This document shows positions 1 through 10,372 of a stretch of DNA of 64,000 nt, piece after piece. The DNA comes from Hippopus hippopus. Lineage: Eukaryota > Mollusca > Bivalvia > Cardiida > Cardiidae. Below the pieces are notes generated by a model. It worked only from the letters and a program-made list of their open reading frames with translations, made no database searches and was not told where the DNA came from. How positions within the stretch are numbered: the first letter of the stretch is position 1; every line of letters starts with the position of its first letter. The position numbers and the translations under genes were made by a program. Location of the stretch: NCBI GenBank assembly GCA_946811185.2, contig OX328098.1, positions 41,789,650-41,853,649 on the forward strand. Direction: 5' to 3'.

Positions 1-269
1 CATGAATATACTTTGCTAATTGGTATGAGCCTTTCCAAAAAGAACATGTCAGATTTTGTAAAAGTGTCTCTTGATACTGCTTTGATAACAGTACAATATC
101 AAAATTTGAAACTGAAGGCTTGGGTAATTTAGTGGATTAGTGCAGAGATTGAAACAACCCTATGATAAAGGTAAATAGTACATTGTTTCAAACAGTGTTA
201 TATATTTGACTTTGGGGAAATAAAAAGGCTTACAAGATGAGCTTTACATGCAAATAGTAAATCTTTTCT

Positions 270-496
270 TTAACCCTTTCCCAAACAATCCCCGGTTTTC
301 ACGACCCTGAAAAAGAAACCTTTTGAAAACATTGTGGGAAAAGGAGAAAATGCTGGTAACCAGCATTTTCTCCTTTTCCCACAATGTTTTCTACCCTCCC
401 AGAACAAATTTTAATTTTTGAGTCACATTAATTTTGTTGTCTGCAGATGCTTTCAATTTGGACCAGTCTAAAATTTTGACGTTTGGTAAAGGGATA
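270..496 (+). mobile_element. M1 MITE (piggyBac-type), full copy
   Basis: First of many copies of the M1 family. It begins TTAACCCTTTCCC and ends GGTAAAGGGATAA, so the outer TIRs are short and the target is TTAA, as in piggyBac elements. The centre (about 325-393) is a near-perfect palindrome, GAAAACATTGTGGGAAAAGG then GAGAAAATGCTGG, a TAA loop, and the reverse complement. The right flank has the family signature CAAATGCTTTCAATTTGGAC (here CAGATGC at its start). It has no coding capacity. In this list '+' means that GACCCTGA lies left of the hairpin. Confidence 0.8.
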
Positions 497-915
497 AAAA
501 AAAAAAGAAATATGTCATGTTATATTTAAATACAACAATAGCTATATTATTGTATATTCTTTTCTTGACGCAAATTGAAATGTGCCCAGAATGAATGTTC
601 AAGATTAAAGTTTTGTGCCATTAATCTTGAAATTGAGTGTTGCGTTTTTCCTAATCACTGAAAATAAAGATTTTATTTGATTTAATAGCAGTCAAAGGAG
701 AAATAAAATTGTAGTGATTTTTTAAATTTTTTTTCAAAATGATTTTTTGTTTCTCTGTAATTTACCTCCGCCTGTCTCCTGACCTCTTTGAGTATGGGAC
801 TTGTTATCTTTGTTTGCGGTTTGGCTTTTTGTTTGTTTTCACATGGTGTGATGATTATACTTTTATTTGCTTTCCCAATCTCCCTCGGGCATTGTTTTAT
901 ATAAATTCATTACAG

Positions 916-1056
916 GAGGACTCAGACGGGAGCCCAAAGTCTACTAAAAGTGTAAGACATGGCTCCAAAACCAAATCTTTCTCTAAAGAGAAGACATCGA
1001 GTATTTCAAAAGACCGTCCTTCAACAATTATGGGTTCACCTTTGTCAACCCAAAGA
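916..1056 (+). CDS. Proline/serine-rich adaptor-like protein, exon a (partial gene)
   Basis: Internal exon of a gene whose 5' part lies left of the window. The acceptor is TCATTACAG|GAGG and the donor is CAAAGA|GTAAGT; the exon is 141 bp, phase 0 at both ends, 47 residues. The peptide is basic and rich in Ser and Lys with no domain, which suggests a disordered linker. The open frame extends upstream to 739, but that part is pyrimidine-rich intron and does not read like protein. It joins the exons at 6293, 7505 and 16548 without a phase conflict. Confidence 0.6.
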
Positions 1057-1204
1057 GTAAGTAACAGTGGAAACCTTTTTTCTTCAAACTATTTACTAGA
1101 TGACATAATTTTAGAACATTAGCAGATGATAAACTAAATATATGGACCTAGAAATACTAGAAATAGTATTGTTGAAGTATCCAAGACCAGTTTTAGTGTT
1201 TCTG

Positions 1205-1265
1205 CGAGCTGGTTGGATCACAATCAGACTGCACAACATGTGCAGTTTGATCTTGAGTCTAATCT
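1205..1265. repeat. M3 palindromic MITE fragment
   Basis: GATCACAATCAGACTGCACA, a short loop, then TGTGCAGTTTGATCTTGAGT forms an imperfect palindrome. The same core recurs at 4922, 23215, 36518, 37915, 39630 and 55200. Confidence 0.6.
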
Positions 1266-1374
1266 ATCTGATACTAAGCAAAGCATTACAAATATACAAA
1301 TTCACATGCTTTTTAAAAGTTAAAAAGTAATCACTTGATATGTTTGTTTATATCTATATATGTAAGTAATTAGT

Positions 1375-1900
1375 ATTATGGGCCAGGGGTCTTTATACTT
1401 TGAATAAATATTGTCATTGTCATTTGTCTTTTAATGGGTAGAAAACATTGGAAAAGATGGAAATGCCAATTATCAGCATTTGCTTCATTTCCCACAAGGT
1501 TTTCAAATTCCTCAGTGTTCAGGGTTTTAAAACTTTGTATTGTTGGTAAAGGCTTAGACAGTGACAGATTGTCTAGGATAATGTCAATCAATTCTTCTGA
1601 GCTTGAGCCTGTAGGTAAAAATGTTCATCTTACGAAACATGAAATTACCCAGTCACATTGGAGTGTCCTTGGACAAGATAGTGAGGAACTCCAGCCAAAT
1701 GCTGGTGAAATCCAGGAGAAGAGAGACAGGGACAGACAGACAGACAAACAGAGAGGGCGGCAGCAAGGGGCGGAGAAAGAGATATTTGTACACTTTAGAC
1801 TAACCGAAAATTAGGTTTTTGTCAGGGAACTTTGACCCCCTGAGGGCTTTACAGGGTGAGCCTTAACTTTCACTGTAGGAAACACCTTTGTTCAATGTAC
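1375..1900. other. Intronic stretch with eroded M1 and SINE pieces
   Basis: Bases 1435-1610 match an eroded M1 copy (GGGTAGAAAACATTGGAAAA then GGGTTTTAAAACTTTGTATTG), and GTGTCCTTGGACAAGATAGT near 1660 resembles the body of the SINE at 18930. The open frames here have no homologue that I recognise and are not called as genes. Confidence 0.4.
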
Positions 1901-2271
1901 ATTGGAAAAAACAAGTTTAACAATATCTGAACAAAATGATTTATTGTGTCCTACATAACAATGTAGTTATTTATTTTGTCTCAATTAACAGGTTTTTTTA
2001 TACATGGATAAGCATGCATTTACCAGATATGTATTTGTACAGAAGCAAGGAATCTTCTTGTATATGGAGATTGATGCTGAAATAAAGTTTTTACAGAATG
2101 TAAAATAACCGCTTTTGTACTTTTATGCAGTGTCATGCATACGTAGCATGCTTGCTTGATGTATTTCGTACATTATTTTTTTATATGTTAGTTACCAAGG
2201 TGTGTGTAATGGCGTGTGTAATATCAGCAAATATAGCTTGCCAGTCAGTAAGTTTATTACATGTATTAAGG

Positions 2272-2485
2272 TCTATGGCCCCTAAATCTCATAGTAAAAG
2301 ACGGAAGCTGCCGAGATTGGCCGAATAGCCTGTATGAAAACGGTGATGGTATACAATATTTACCGATGAGTTAGTGAGTCTACGGCCCCTAACTCTCATA
2401 TTAAAAGACGGAAACTGCCAAGATTGGCCGAATAGTCTTTACAAAAACGTCAATGTTACATGATATTTACATATGAGTTAGGGGT
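2272..2485 (+). repeat. Two-copy tandem repeat, unit about 107 bp
   Basis: TCTATGGCCCCTAAATCTCA at 2272 recurs as TCTACGGCCCCTAACTCTCA at 2379, and both are followed by AAAAGACGGAA and GAGATTGGCCGAATAG-like sequence. It lies in the intron between exons 916 and 6293. Confidence 0.7.
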
Positions 2486-2769
2486 CATAATCCTTAAGCA
2501 CTAATGACACTTATGAAAACATTAATAAAGAGGCTGGTGCCTTGATATGACTGGAATACAATTGGCAGTTACATAAGACACTGCTTAAAGAAGCAAATGA
2601 AATACTACTATTTGTCAAAATATTTTTATGGTTCTGTATACATCAAATGCTTCTACTGAGATCCGTATTTTCACGAGTTTCAACATGAAACAGTCAAGAA
2701 ATTGAGTTTTAGGGAAGGAGTTTATATCTAGAGCACTACCCACAACTGCAGCATTTATGGACAAAAAGA

Positions 2770-3310
2770 ATATAAAATCCCTGTCCTAAGTTTTTCGTCA
2801 TGCTCTGGGGGATAACTAATCAACTTGCTGACTGAAAAATATTCATGTCCTAGTTTTGTATCATGCTTTAGGGAATAACTAGGTGATTTGCAGACTGACA
2901 TTATCTTTTTCCAAATTAAATGTCTTGCTGTAGGGGGTAACTATGCAATTTGCAGACTGTCAATAAACATGTCCTAAATTTTTATGTCATGTTCAAGGGG
3001 GGGGTAAATAAGCATTTGCAGATTGAAAAATATCCATGTCCTTAGTTTAATGTTATGCTTTAGGAGGTAATTAAGCAATTTGCAGACTGGCGATATCCAT
3101 GTCCTAGATTTTATGTCATACTTCTGGAGGTAACCAAGCAATTTGCAGACTGGCAGTCTCCATGTCCTAGATTTTATCTCGTGCTTCAGGAGATAACTAG
3201 GCAATTTGCAGACTTACTATATCCTTGTTCTAAGTTTTATGTCATGCTTTAAGGGATAATTAATCAGTTTGTAGATTGGAATATATCCATGTCTTAAGTC
3301 TGATGTTATA
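2770..3310 (+). repeat. Minisatellite, unit about 63-66 bp, 8-9 copies
   Basis: The unit carries ATGTCCTAGATTTTATGTCA, then GCTT(T/C)AGG, GATAACTA and GCAATTTGCAGACT. Copies are clear near 2840, 2965, 3035, 3099, 3162 and 3225, with 10-25% divergence. Fragmented minus-strand open frames across it are a by-product of the periodicity. Confidence 0.75.
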
Positions 3311-3332
3311 CTTGATAGATATTTCTTATAAT

Positions 3333-3625
3333 TGTTGCCACTGATTGTCCATATGGGCGATGCCACCCCTGAAGGCTGTTTCACATGTTACAGGGAACAG
3401 TGAGAGACACAGGAGGAAACATATCCTAAGTTATACCTAGTTCTTCAACATGCTTGGTGTATAGCACTGTCACATGGGATCTCTATTTAATGTCTCATCT
3501 TAAGTACTATTAGTAATTTTAAATGGCCAGCCATGGGGCTGAAACCCACACCCTCAAGTGGCCCAAGACTTGATGTTTACAAGTCCTACGCTGTACCACT
3601 TGAGCTATTCAGGCTGGCCGATGTC
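3333..3625 (-). mobile_element. tRNA-derived SINE (S1)
   Basis: On the minus strand this starts with a tRNA-like head (GGCCAGCCTGAATAGCTCAA, then GTAGGAC and a GGGTTTCAGCCC box-B-like stretch) followed by a body with ACATTAAATAGAGATCCCAT and an end with GCCCATATGGAC. The same element occurs at 43600-43893 and in part at 28140-28365. The box B is degenerate, so it is an old copy. Confidence 0.7.
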
Positions 3626-4154
3626 ATGCTTTTAGGGAATAACTAATTGTTAATGTCAACTGGTTGTGGTTCACATAAACCTCTTTGATTTTCTACTGTT
3701 GTGCAAGATTATTCAGCCTCTATCAGTGAGTATACTCACATGTGGCAAACAATTGCTCTTACGGTGAATTTACACATGAGTCAAGATCTAACTGCACTGA
3801 GTATATAGTCCTATTTTGGATTATTGTTGATATTAAATGTAAATCAGTGACTAAAACAACTTTGGAAGCAAAATACTTGTAAAAAAAAGTGTTTTTCATA
3901 TTTGGCATCAGAAGACTTAAATTTTCTTGCTCCACATTTTGGCTCTCAGCTCCTTAATTTTGCACAGCTCCATAAGTATGGTTTAGGTGCTTTAACATTC
4001 TCTGTTGAAAGTTTTCTGTCAAAAATCTTGTCTTTTTTGCTGATTGAATGTTGTTGAAAAGGTGTTTTTTGTATACAAACTGTTGTTTTTGCACAAACTT
4101 TTGGTAAACACTCTTTTGTTTCAAGCAAAGGTAGGAAGTGGTATTTGGAAAAGT

Positions 4155-4313
4155 TATGATTTGTGAAAGGCAATGCCCAGAGCCTTATAAAAACCTTGTG
4201 AGAAAAAGAGGAATTGGTGATAACTAATATTTTCTCTTTTTTCCACAATGTTTTCTACCGTATCAGAGACAGAAGTCATCATTTGAGCTGATAAAATTTT
4301 GTTGTTTGGTTAA
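4155..4313 (+). mobile_element. M1 MITE, 5'-truncated copy
   Basis: The hairpin half is decayed (CCTTGTGAGAAAAAGAGG then CTCTTTTTTCCACAATGTTT) and the right end ATTTTGTTGTTTGGTTAA is retained. Its terminal TTAA (4310-4313) is also the left TTAA of the next copy. Confidence 0.65.
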
Positions 4314-4535
4314 CCCATTACCACACAATCCCGACTTTTAACCACCCTGAGAAAGAGGCCTTTTGAAAACATCGTGGGAAAAGGAGAAAATGCTGGTAAC
4401 CAGCATTTTCTCCTTTTCCCACAATGTTTTCTACCCTATCAAAGAAATATTGCACCATTTGAACCAAACTGAAATTGTCTGCAAATGCTTTAAATTTAGA
4501 GGAGGCTAAAATTTCGTCATCTGGTAAAGGGTTAA
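4310..4535 (+). mobile_element. M1 MITE, full reference copy
   Basis: One of the best-preserved copies: TTAACCCATTACCACACAAT at the left, GACTTTTAACCACCCTGAGA, a hairpin with arms of about 32 bp around CTGGTAACCAG, then CAAATGCTTTAAATTT and CATCTGGTAAAGGGTTAA at the right. Length is 226 bp. The M2 element starts immediately after it. Confidence 0.85.
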
Positions 4536-4540
4536 AAAAT

Positions 4541-4775
4541 AATGCATCTCCATGATGCATTATAGCAAGCAGGTCATCACATAATCATGCGTCCATAGAC
4601 TCCATTTTGTCTAACACGCAACTGATTCATAAAGTAGAAAGGTCCTAGGTCATGCAAAAAATTCACAAATAGCAAAAAGTTTGGACTCAGATTAGCATGT
4701 GCCAAATTCGCAGGCTGACATGGGTGGATACTTTTTGCAAATGCATTAAACTCTCTTTTACACAGAGTATGGCTA
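4541..4775 (+). mobile_element. M2 TIR element
   Basis: Contains the M2 landmarks AATGCATCTCCATGATGCAT, AAGCAGGTCATCACATAAT, TGATTCATAAAGTA, and the right end CACAGAGTATGGCT. The family ends are best seen at 8816-9077. Non-coding. Confidence 0.65.
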
Positions 4776-4921
4776 GAGTCTTTGTTTTCTCCATTCTTCC
4801 TGTGCTCACCTTCATTGAGAAGTTTGGAGGTCATCCTTTACCAGGCAACTCATAGTTTTAATGTCCTTGCACAGGAAAGCTATAACCCTTGGGCTGCTAA
4901 GTGCGACTCACTGACCTTTTG

Positions 4922-4990
4922 CAGACAGTGTAGATCAAGATCAGACTGCACAGAAAGTGCAGTCTGATCTTGGATCTACACTCTCTGACA
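4922..4990. repeat. M3 palindrome, best copy
   Basis: CAGTGTAGATCAAGATCAGA then CTGCACAGAAAGTGCAG and TCTGATCTTGGATCTACACT form a stem of about 27 bp per arm with a 6-base loop. It looks like a very short foldback MITE. Confidence 0.7.
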
Positions 4991-5090
4991 AAGAGATATT
5001 TTTCTCTAAGAAAATAAGTTCAAAATAGCAATGTACAGATTCATACTATCGGCTGGAAAGTTACATTTAATTTATTTAGCAGGATAAGGG

Positions 5091-5272
5091 TTAATATAAA
5101 AATATTGTGGGGGAAAGAAGAAAATGCTGGTAACCAGTATTTTCTCCCTTTTCCCAAACGTTTTCTAGCCTTTCAAAGACAGATTCTACTATTTAATCTG
5201 CATTTAATTTATTGTCTGCGAATGTTTTTGATATGAACAAGTCCAAAATTGTGTTGTTTGGTAAACAGTTAA
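5091..5272 (+). mobile_element. M1 MITE, left-deleted copy
   Basis: The left TTAA runs almost straight into the hairpin (ATATTGTGGGGGAAAGAAG), so most of the left flank is deleted. The right flank ends TTGTTTGGTAAACAGTTAA. Confidence 0.7.
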
Positions 5273-5465
5273 CCTTTTATATTATATTTCATGTGTCTAT
5301 TTTTAGAAATGTTATGGGTAAAGAAATGTCGTAATTTAAGCTGGGGGGAATTATTTCCCCGTCACAGTGAATATTTTCCTCCTGCCGAAAATCTGGAACT
5401 ACTTTTTTAAGTTTTTAAGTTTTAAAAGTGGCATTCGTTGACAAAATAATCAGAGGAAATATAAT

Positions 5466-5668
5466 AAATAATTTATTTCATCAGCTTGTGGTTAATATGG
5501 GGAAATATTTGCCTCAAAAGGGAAAGGTCCGCGAAAATAACTCGTGCCTCAAAAGGGAAAGGTCCGCGAAAATAACTCGTGCCTTACGGCACTCGTTATT
5601 TTCGCATACCTTTCCCTTTTTCGGCAAATATTTCCACATATTAACCACAAGCCGATGAAATAAACTCT
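5466..5668. mobile_element. Foldback element with internal 35-bp duplication
   Basis: Left arm TTATTTCATCAGCTTGTGGT, TTAATATGGGGAAATATTTG, GGGAAAGGTCCGCGAAAATA is mirrored by TATTTTCGCATACCTTTCCC, CAAATATTTCCACATATTAA, CCACAAGCCGATGAAATAA. A 35-bp block starting GCCTCAAAAGGGAAAGGT is duplicated at 5511 and 5546 within the left arm only. Its GCG-containing centre contrasts with the AT-rich surroundings. Confidence 0.7.
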
Positions 5669-5796
5669 ATACCAGACAACAAAATTTAACCCTTAACTTG
5701 CTAAAAAAGTGAAATAAAATTTTTGAACCGATAATAAATACCCAAATTTTGCTTTTTCAAAGGTATCTTTTTAAAGGTAAAATATATCCCAGTCAG

Positions 5797-5980
5797 TGTT
5801 TGCAGACAACAAATTTGACTTGGCTAAAATGATGGAACTTTGCTTTGAAATAGCAAAAAATATTGTGGAAATAGAAGAAATTCTGGCAACCAGCATTTTC
5901 TCTTTTCTTACTATGTTTCCAAAAGCATTCTTTTATAGCATTGTTAGAACTTGGGATTGTTTTGGAAAGGGTAAAGGGAG
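5797..5980 (-). mobile_element. M1 MITE, minus orientation
   Basis: GCAGACAACAAATTTGACTT, a diverged hairpin around CTGGCAACCAG, then TTAGAACTTGGGATTGTTTT. The outer ends are eroded. Confidence 0.6.
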
Positions 5981-6292
5981 TCAAGTTTTTGTGCTGAACT
6001 GCTTTTTCTTGCATCATGTTGGGCATGATTGTCAGCTGAAAATTAGCTCTTTGTACCCCAGTAGTGGACACCAATTGAAAATATTATGGGAAAAGGAGCA
6101 ATTGCTTGTAATAAGCTATTGCTCCTTTCCCTAGTATGTTTACCAAACTGTCAATGAACAAAAAAAAAAGATACCTTTCTTTGAAATGGTAGCCTTCCAA
6201 TTATTCAGGTTACTTTCTTGTAGATCTTGGGGATTGTACTGCACAGTAATAGGATGAATCCATTGTATTCACTATACTTTTTCTATTTTTAG

Positions 6293-6375
6293 CCCCCACG
6301 ACCTCCTCACACCCAGAGGTCAGATGAGACCCCATCTCGTTCTAAACCAGAGATTGTGCAGCCCATGTCAGAAAG
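6293..6375 (+). CDS. Proline/serine-rich adaptor-like protein, exon b
   Basis: Acceptor TTTCTATTTTTAG|CCCC, donor GAAAG|GTATGT; 83 bp, phase 0 in and phase 2 out. It opens with a Pro-Pro-Arg-Pro-Pro stretch, a possible SH3 ligand. The AG left over at the 3' end completes an Arg codon with the first base of the exon at 7505. The exon is flanked by M1 and M2 insertions within its introns. Confidence 0.65.
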
Positions 6376-6389
6376 GTATGTAGATTTTT

Positions 6390-6836
6390 ATGAGCCATGC
6401 TTTGGCAAAAGACAGTCCTGACTTTTATTGGCCCAAAGAATGAAGCCTTTTGAAAACATTGTTGGAAAAGGAGAAAATGCTGGTAACCAGCATTTTCTCC
6501 TTTTCCAACAATGTTTTCTACCCTTCCAAAAACAAATTTCAATTTTTTAGTCACATTTACTTTGTCGTCTCCAAATGGCTACAATTTGGACTAGTCTAAA
6601 ATTTTGTTGTTTGGTAACGCGTTAATGCATCTCTGTGATGCATGATACCAAGCAAGTCATCACATTATTATAGGAACAAACTCAATCATAAGGTACACTG
6701 GTTCTTTGACATGCAGAAAATTTACAAAAAACGAAAAGTTTCGACACAAGGTAATCTGTGCAGACTGTGTAGGCTGACCTGGGTGGGTACTTTTTGCTGA
6801 TGCATCAAGCCCTCTTTTCACAAAGCATAGCTATAA
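6390..6836 (+). mobile_element. M2 element interrupted by an M1 copy
   Basis: GAGCCATGCTTTGGCAAAAG at 6390 is the M2 left end. M1 sequence follows, and M2 resumes after 6625 with TGCATCTCTGTGATGCAT and runs to CAAAGCATAGCT. The intact relative at 8816 has GACTTAATGCATC at the junction, so M1 probably used that TTAA. Confidence 0.65.
6405..6625 (+). mobile_element. M1 MITE nested in M2
   Basis: AGTCCTGACTTTTATTGGCC, a strong hairpin around CTGGTAACCAG, then GGACTAGTCTAAAATTTTG and GGTAACGCGTTAA. The left TTAA and TIR are lost. Confidence 0.75.
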
Positions 6837-7204
6837 ATTATAATCGTGGAGAAAGTTAAAAGGAAAGAAAGGCAATCAACATGCCACCTGTTTTCAATCC
6901 CATACCAATCTAACCCACCAATGGCATTTCCTCACAGTTGTTCTTCATTGCCCGGTAGATTTTTAATCAGATTTGTAATCAGAAGGTCCTAGGTAAATCC
7001 CTGCTAGTGGCTATGGTAGCATAGGAGTTTTCTTTGACAAGGCACTGCAGAACATGAGCACAATACCGATAATGAAACCTGTGAAAGGCAATCATTAAGC
7101 TGTTTTTGTGACATGACCAAAATACTGTTGAGGGTTGGAAAAAAAACAACATTCAAACAACTGAACAAATTACCTAAGCCAATCTCATGTGTCATGTTTA
7201 AATG

Positions 7205-7322
7205 CTGGAAAATATTTCCTAACCAGTCATAGGAGAATCATTTAAGCACATTTAAATTGTTGTCTGCCATTGCTTTCAATTTGAACAAGTCTAAAATTGT
7301 GTTGTTCAGTAAAGAGTTACTT
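7205..7322 (+). mobile_element. M1 MITE, right-half fragment
   Basis: Keeps the right flank TTGTCTGCCATTGCTTTCAA, AACAAGTCTAAAATTGTG and AGTAAAGAGTTA. The hairpin is reduced to traces. Confidence 0.5.
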
Positions 7323-7504
7323 AACCATAGGGTGCAATTTGAATAAACAGGGAGTTGATGTCAGTACAATTACATAAGTACAGCTCATTCTAGGCTTTTC
7401 CAGAATACACTCTCCCCGTCTTTCTTTCCAAATGTTTCTCTTTTTGTCTAATTGTCCATCGTTCCGTTGTTTTGCCGATCTGCCCCCATTTCTTTTTCCT
7501 TCAG

Positions 7505-7754
7505 AAAAGTATGCCCTTCTAGCCTAGGGTTTCACATCAAAGGAAGTACTTGTTACAGAATATATAATGAAATTTGCAGGATAAATAGAACTACCAGCAT
7601 CACAGAAGTTGACCATCGAATGTCATCGGACGACACTGATGTTTTGCGATATAGTAGGGTGAGCTGTAACCTTCTGAGTGATCCCGATCTTCAACAAGCT
7701 ATGTTTAAATCAGCCAGTGCTGAAAATATTCCAAAAGCCAACACAATTTTAGAG
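7505..7754 (+). CDS. Proline/serine-rich adaptor-like protein, exon c
   Basis: Acceptor TTTCTTTTTCCTTCAG|A, donor TTAGAG|GTATAA; 250 bp, phase 2 in, phase 0 out, 83 codons after the split Arg. The second half is acidic and Ser-rich (SSDDTD, then SDPDLQQAMFKSASAENIPK), which reads like real protein; the first part is less convincing. A second in-phase acceptor, AATTTGCAG|G at about 7579, could give a shorter exon. Confidence 0.6.
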
Positions 7755-7904
7755 GTATAACTATACAAGTATCAGTTTTGTTTTATATTACATTTTTTGA
7801 CTGTTGAAAACATCAACGAAAATGCAGCATGCTGTGTAATAAGATGTTTTTTTTCACTTTGCATTTTCTCTGTCTTATTATTTGCCATTTTATACTTTCA
7901 TGTA

Positions 7905-8000
7905 TTTACAGGGAACTCTGTAGCCCAGTCAGTAATGTTTAGGGTTTGAAACTTGGGAGTCACCAGTTTGATTTCCAGCAGCTCAGCCAATTACCTAATT
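7905..8000 (+). mobile_element. tRNA-derived SINE head (S2-like)
   Basis: CTCTGTAGCCCAGTCAGTAA (box-A-like) and CACCAGTTTGATTTCCAGC (box-B-like) resemble a decayed tRNA head. No clover-leaf survives, so this is not a tRNA gene. Confidence 0.5.
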
Positions 8001-8007
8001 GCCTTTA

Positions 8008-8235
8008 TTAATACTTTACCACATGGTCCTGACTTTTAATGGCCGGAGAAAGAAAGCTTTTGAGAAGATTGTGGGAGGAGAAGAAAATGCTGGTAACCAG
8101 TATTTTCACCTTTTCCCACAATGCTTTCTACTCTTCCTAAATCAAATTTCAATATTTGAGTCACATTTCTTTGGTTGTCTGCAAATGCTTTCAGTTTGGA
8201 CTATTCCAAAATTTTGTTGTGTCCTAAAGGTGTAA
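8008..8235 (+). mobile_element. M1 MITE, full copy
   Basis: TTAATACTTTACCACATGGT at the left, a hairpin around CTGGTAACCAG with several mismatches, then CTGCAAATGCTTTCAGTTTG, and an eroded right end. Confidence 0.75.
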
Positions 8236-8419
8236 GGATTGATGATAGTCATTCTGATAGGAATCATTAGTCTCTGATAGCTGAACATTTTTTTAAACAA
8301 TGTTTATGTGGAAAAGCAGCTGGCTGCTTGGAAAGAATATTGGTTAAGGTATAAAATACCATACAAACAAACAGTATTAGCTATTTAGCATTTATTTTCT
8401 GAGATTTGGTTTTTTCCTG

Positions 8420-8670
8420 TTAACTGTGCCAAACAGTATTTAAGTCTTTATCACAAAACAAAAATCTAGGCTTGTCCAAATTTAAAGCATTTGCAGGCAA
8501 CCAATGTAAATGTGGTTCAAATGATAGAACTTGTCTTTGATAGGGTAAAACACATTGTGGGAAAAGAAGAAAATGCGGATCACCAGCATTTTCTCCCTTT
8601 TCCACTATGTTTTCTAAAAGGTTTTTTGCTCGGGGTAGTCAAAAATCAGGGTTGTGTGGTAAAGGGTTAA
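8420..8670 (-). mobile_element. M1 MITE, minus orientation
   Basis: TTAACTGTGCCAAACAG at the left and GGGTTGTGTGGTAAAGGGTTAA at the right, with the hairpin centred near 8580 (GCGGATCACCAGC). The minus-strand open frame over it is not a gene. Confidence 0.75.
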
Positions 8671-8815
8671 ATGGTATCAGCTAACTGTGTAAAGAAAAAA
8701 AAAAAACACTCTAACATTTTTTATTTAGTTCCAGTAGTATTACATGCACTTCAAATCAGATTCAAAGGTATTGGTATCTGTCCCTTTTTTTATATAATTA
8801 CAATATAGTTAATAA

Positions 8816-9077
8816 TGAGCCATGCTCTGACAAAAGGGGACTTAATGCATCTCTGTGATGCATAATACCAAGCAAGTCATCACATAATTATGGATCCATG
8901 AAATCCATTTTTTTAAACAACTGACTGAATCATGAGGTAAAATGATCTTTTGACATGCAGAAAATTTAAGGATAGTAAAAAGTTTCAGCCCATGTCAGCC
9001 TGAGCCGACTGCATAAGCTGACGTAGGTCAATACTTTTCACAAATGCATTTTGCACCCTTTCACAGTGCATGGCTCA
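8816..9077 (+). mobile_element. M2 TIR element, reference copy
   Basis: It begins TGAGCCATGCTCTGACAAAA and ends CACAGTGCATGGCTCA, so the terminal inverted repeats are about 14-16 bp. Interior landmarks are ATGCATCTCTGTGATGCAT, ATTATGGATCCATGAAAT and GACATGCAGAAAATTTA. A TTAA at about 8840 is the site that M1 occupies in the 6390 copy. Confidence 0.75.
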
Positions 9078-9127
9078 AGTAAATTTTTGTTGGTCAGTAG
9101 GTTCTATTGTTTCATGTCCATGCCTAA

Positions 9128-9305
9128 AGCCTTTATCAAACATTTCTTTGTTTTAATGATCCTAAGGAAGAAGGTTTGTGGTAAAAAATGTTGGAAAAGG
9201 AGAAAATTCTGGTTACCACTATTTTTTCCTTTTTCCAACTTATTTTCTACCCTTTACAAAAGTAAATACCTCTATATCAGCCACATAAAATGTGTTGTTA
9301 GCAAA
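9128..9305 (+). mobile_element. M1 MITE, diverged
   Basis: AAAATGTTGGAAAAGGAGAA, CTGGTTACCAC, CTTTTTCCAACTTATTTTCT keep the hairpin in weakened form. The right flank has TTTAGATGTTGATGAGTCT. One of the older copies. Confidence 0.55.
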
Positions 9306-9469
9306 TAATTTAGATGTTGATGAGTCTCATGTTTAGACGTCTTGAAAACAGTTAAACCTACTCAAAGTTCTGAACACTCTGCATAAAGAGAAAACATAAT
9401 ATGATGGAAAAATAAATTTGATAAGTGAAAATCAGTCAAGATACGGAGGATATTTGTTTTTTATGTGAA

Positions 9470-9682
9470 AGATCACGATTTATTTCATCGAGTGAACATC
9501 GTTTATACAGTGTAAGATCCAAATATATTTCATCGACTGAACATCATCGGTAATATTTTCACTTGTGGCTGTGCAACTTGAGAAATAATTTATTATTACT
9601 GAACAGATGATGTTCACTCGAGCCACAAGTGGAAATATTACTGATGATGACACTTGATGAAATAAATTTCAGTCTTAAACGT
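9470..9682. repeat. Inverted repeat / foldback element
   Basis: TTTATTTCATCGAGTG, TTCATCGACTGAACATCATC and GGTAATATTTTCACTTGTGG on the left are mirrored by CCACAAGTGGAAATATTACT, GATGATGACACTTGATGAAA. The left arm contains a partial internal duplication (CATCGAGTGAACATCG and CATCGACTGAACATCA). Confidence 0.6.
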
Positions 9683-10092
9683 AAGAAAAAAAAAAATCTA
9701 TTTATTTCATGCTTCTAACCCCTTTTTGTTGGGACTTTCATCAAATGCATAACAGTGCATTACAATATTACTTAAAGCGTGAGACATGTAGGGTAAGTGC
9801 ACATAAATTAAGTCATATTTCCATCTGGTTGAATGGCACACAGTGTTTTCCTAAGTAACTAGTGTGTGGGAACCACTGTTTCCGCCTTCAGTTGAAGAGT
9901 TAATGAAACATTATGGTAAATTTCACTGGTTGTAACCATGAATGATCAAATCTTATAATCCACCATTATTTCCAGATAAACTACCAAAAAGCATGAATCA
10001 AACTATTTTAACAAATGAGACAATTTGTCATTATGAAAAATTCATCATGAATTTGGTTAATACTGAATACTTGAAAAGATATGCCTATATGC

Positions 10093-10175
10093 TTAACCCT
10101 TTACCACACAGTCCCCAAATGCAAATGCTTTCAATTAGAAGGAGTGAAAAATTTTGTTGTTTGTTATTGAGTTAA
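10093..10175 (+). mobile_element. M1 MITE, internally deleted (83 bp)
   Basis: TTAACCCTTTACCACACAGT is followed directly by CAAATGCTTTCAATTAGAAG and TTGTTATTGAGTTAA. Both ends and both TTAA remain but the hairpin is gone, so it marks a solo deletion derivative. Confidence 0.75.
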
Positions 10176-10227
10176 GTGTGCAAAATGCTTAAAAAAAGAT
10201 TTCATAGCAAATTCTTTGATATCAGTG

Positions 10228-10372
10228 TTAAACCCTTTACCTGTCATGACTCTAAGGTAAGGAGGAGGACCCTTGAAAGCATAGTGGGAAAATGACGAAA
10301 TGATGGTAACCAGCATTTTCTCTTTTTCCCATGATGTCCTCTATCCTTTCAACGAAAAATCCAATAATTTAA
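10228..10372 (+). mobile_element. M1 MITE, right-truncated
   Basis: TTAAACCCTTTACCTGTCAT, then GGAGGACCCTTGAAAGCATA and the hairpin. It stops shortly after the hairpin at a TTAA (10369-10372) that starts the next copy. Confidence 0.65.

Noticed and set aside
2770..3310. CRISPR-like regular repeats
   Set aside because: Units are contiguous and diverged with no distinct spacers, in a eukaryotic intron. The same holds for the arrays at 14515, 30700 and 60808.
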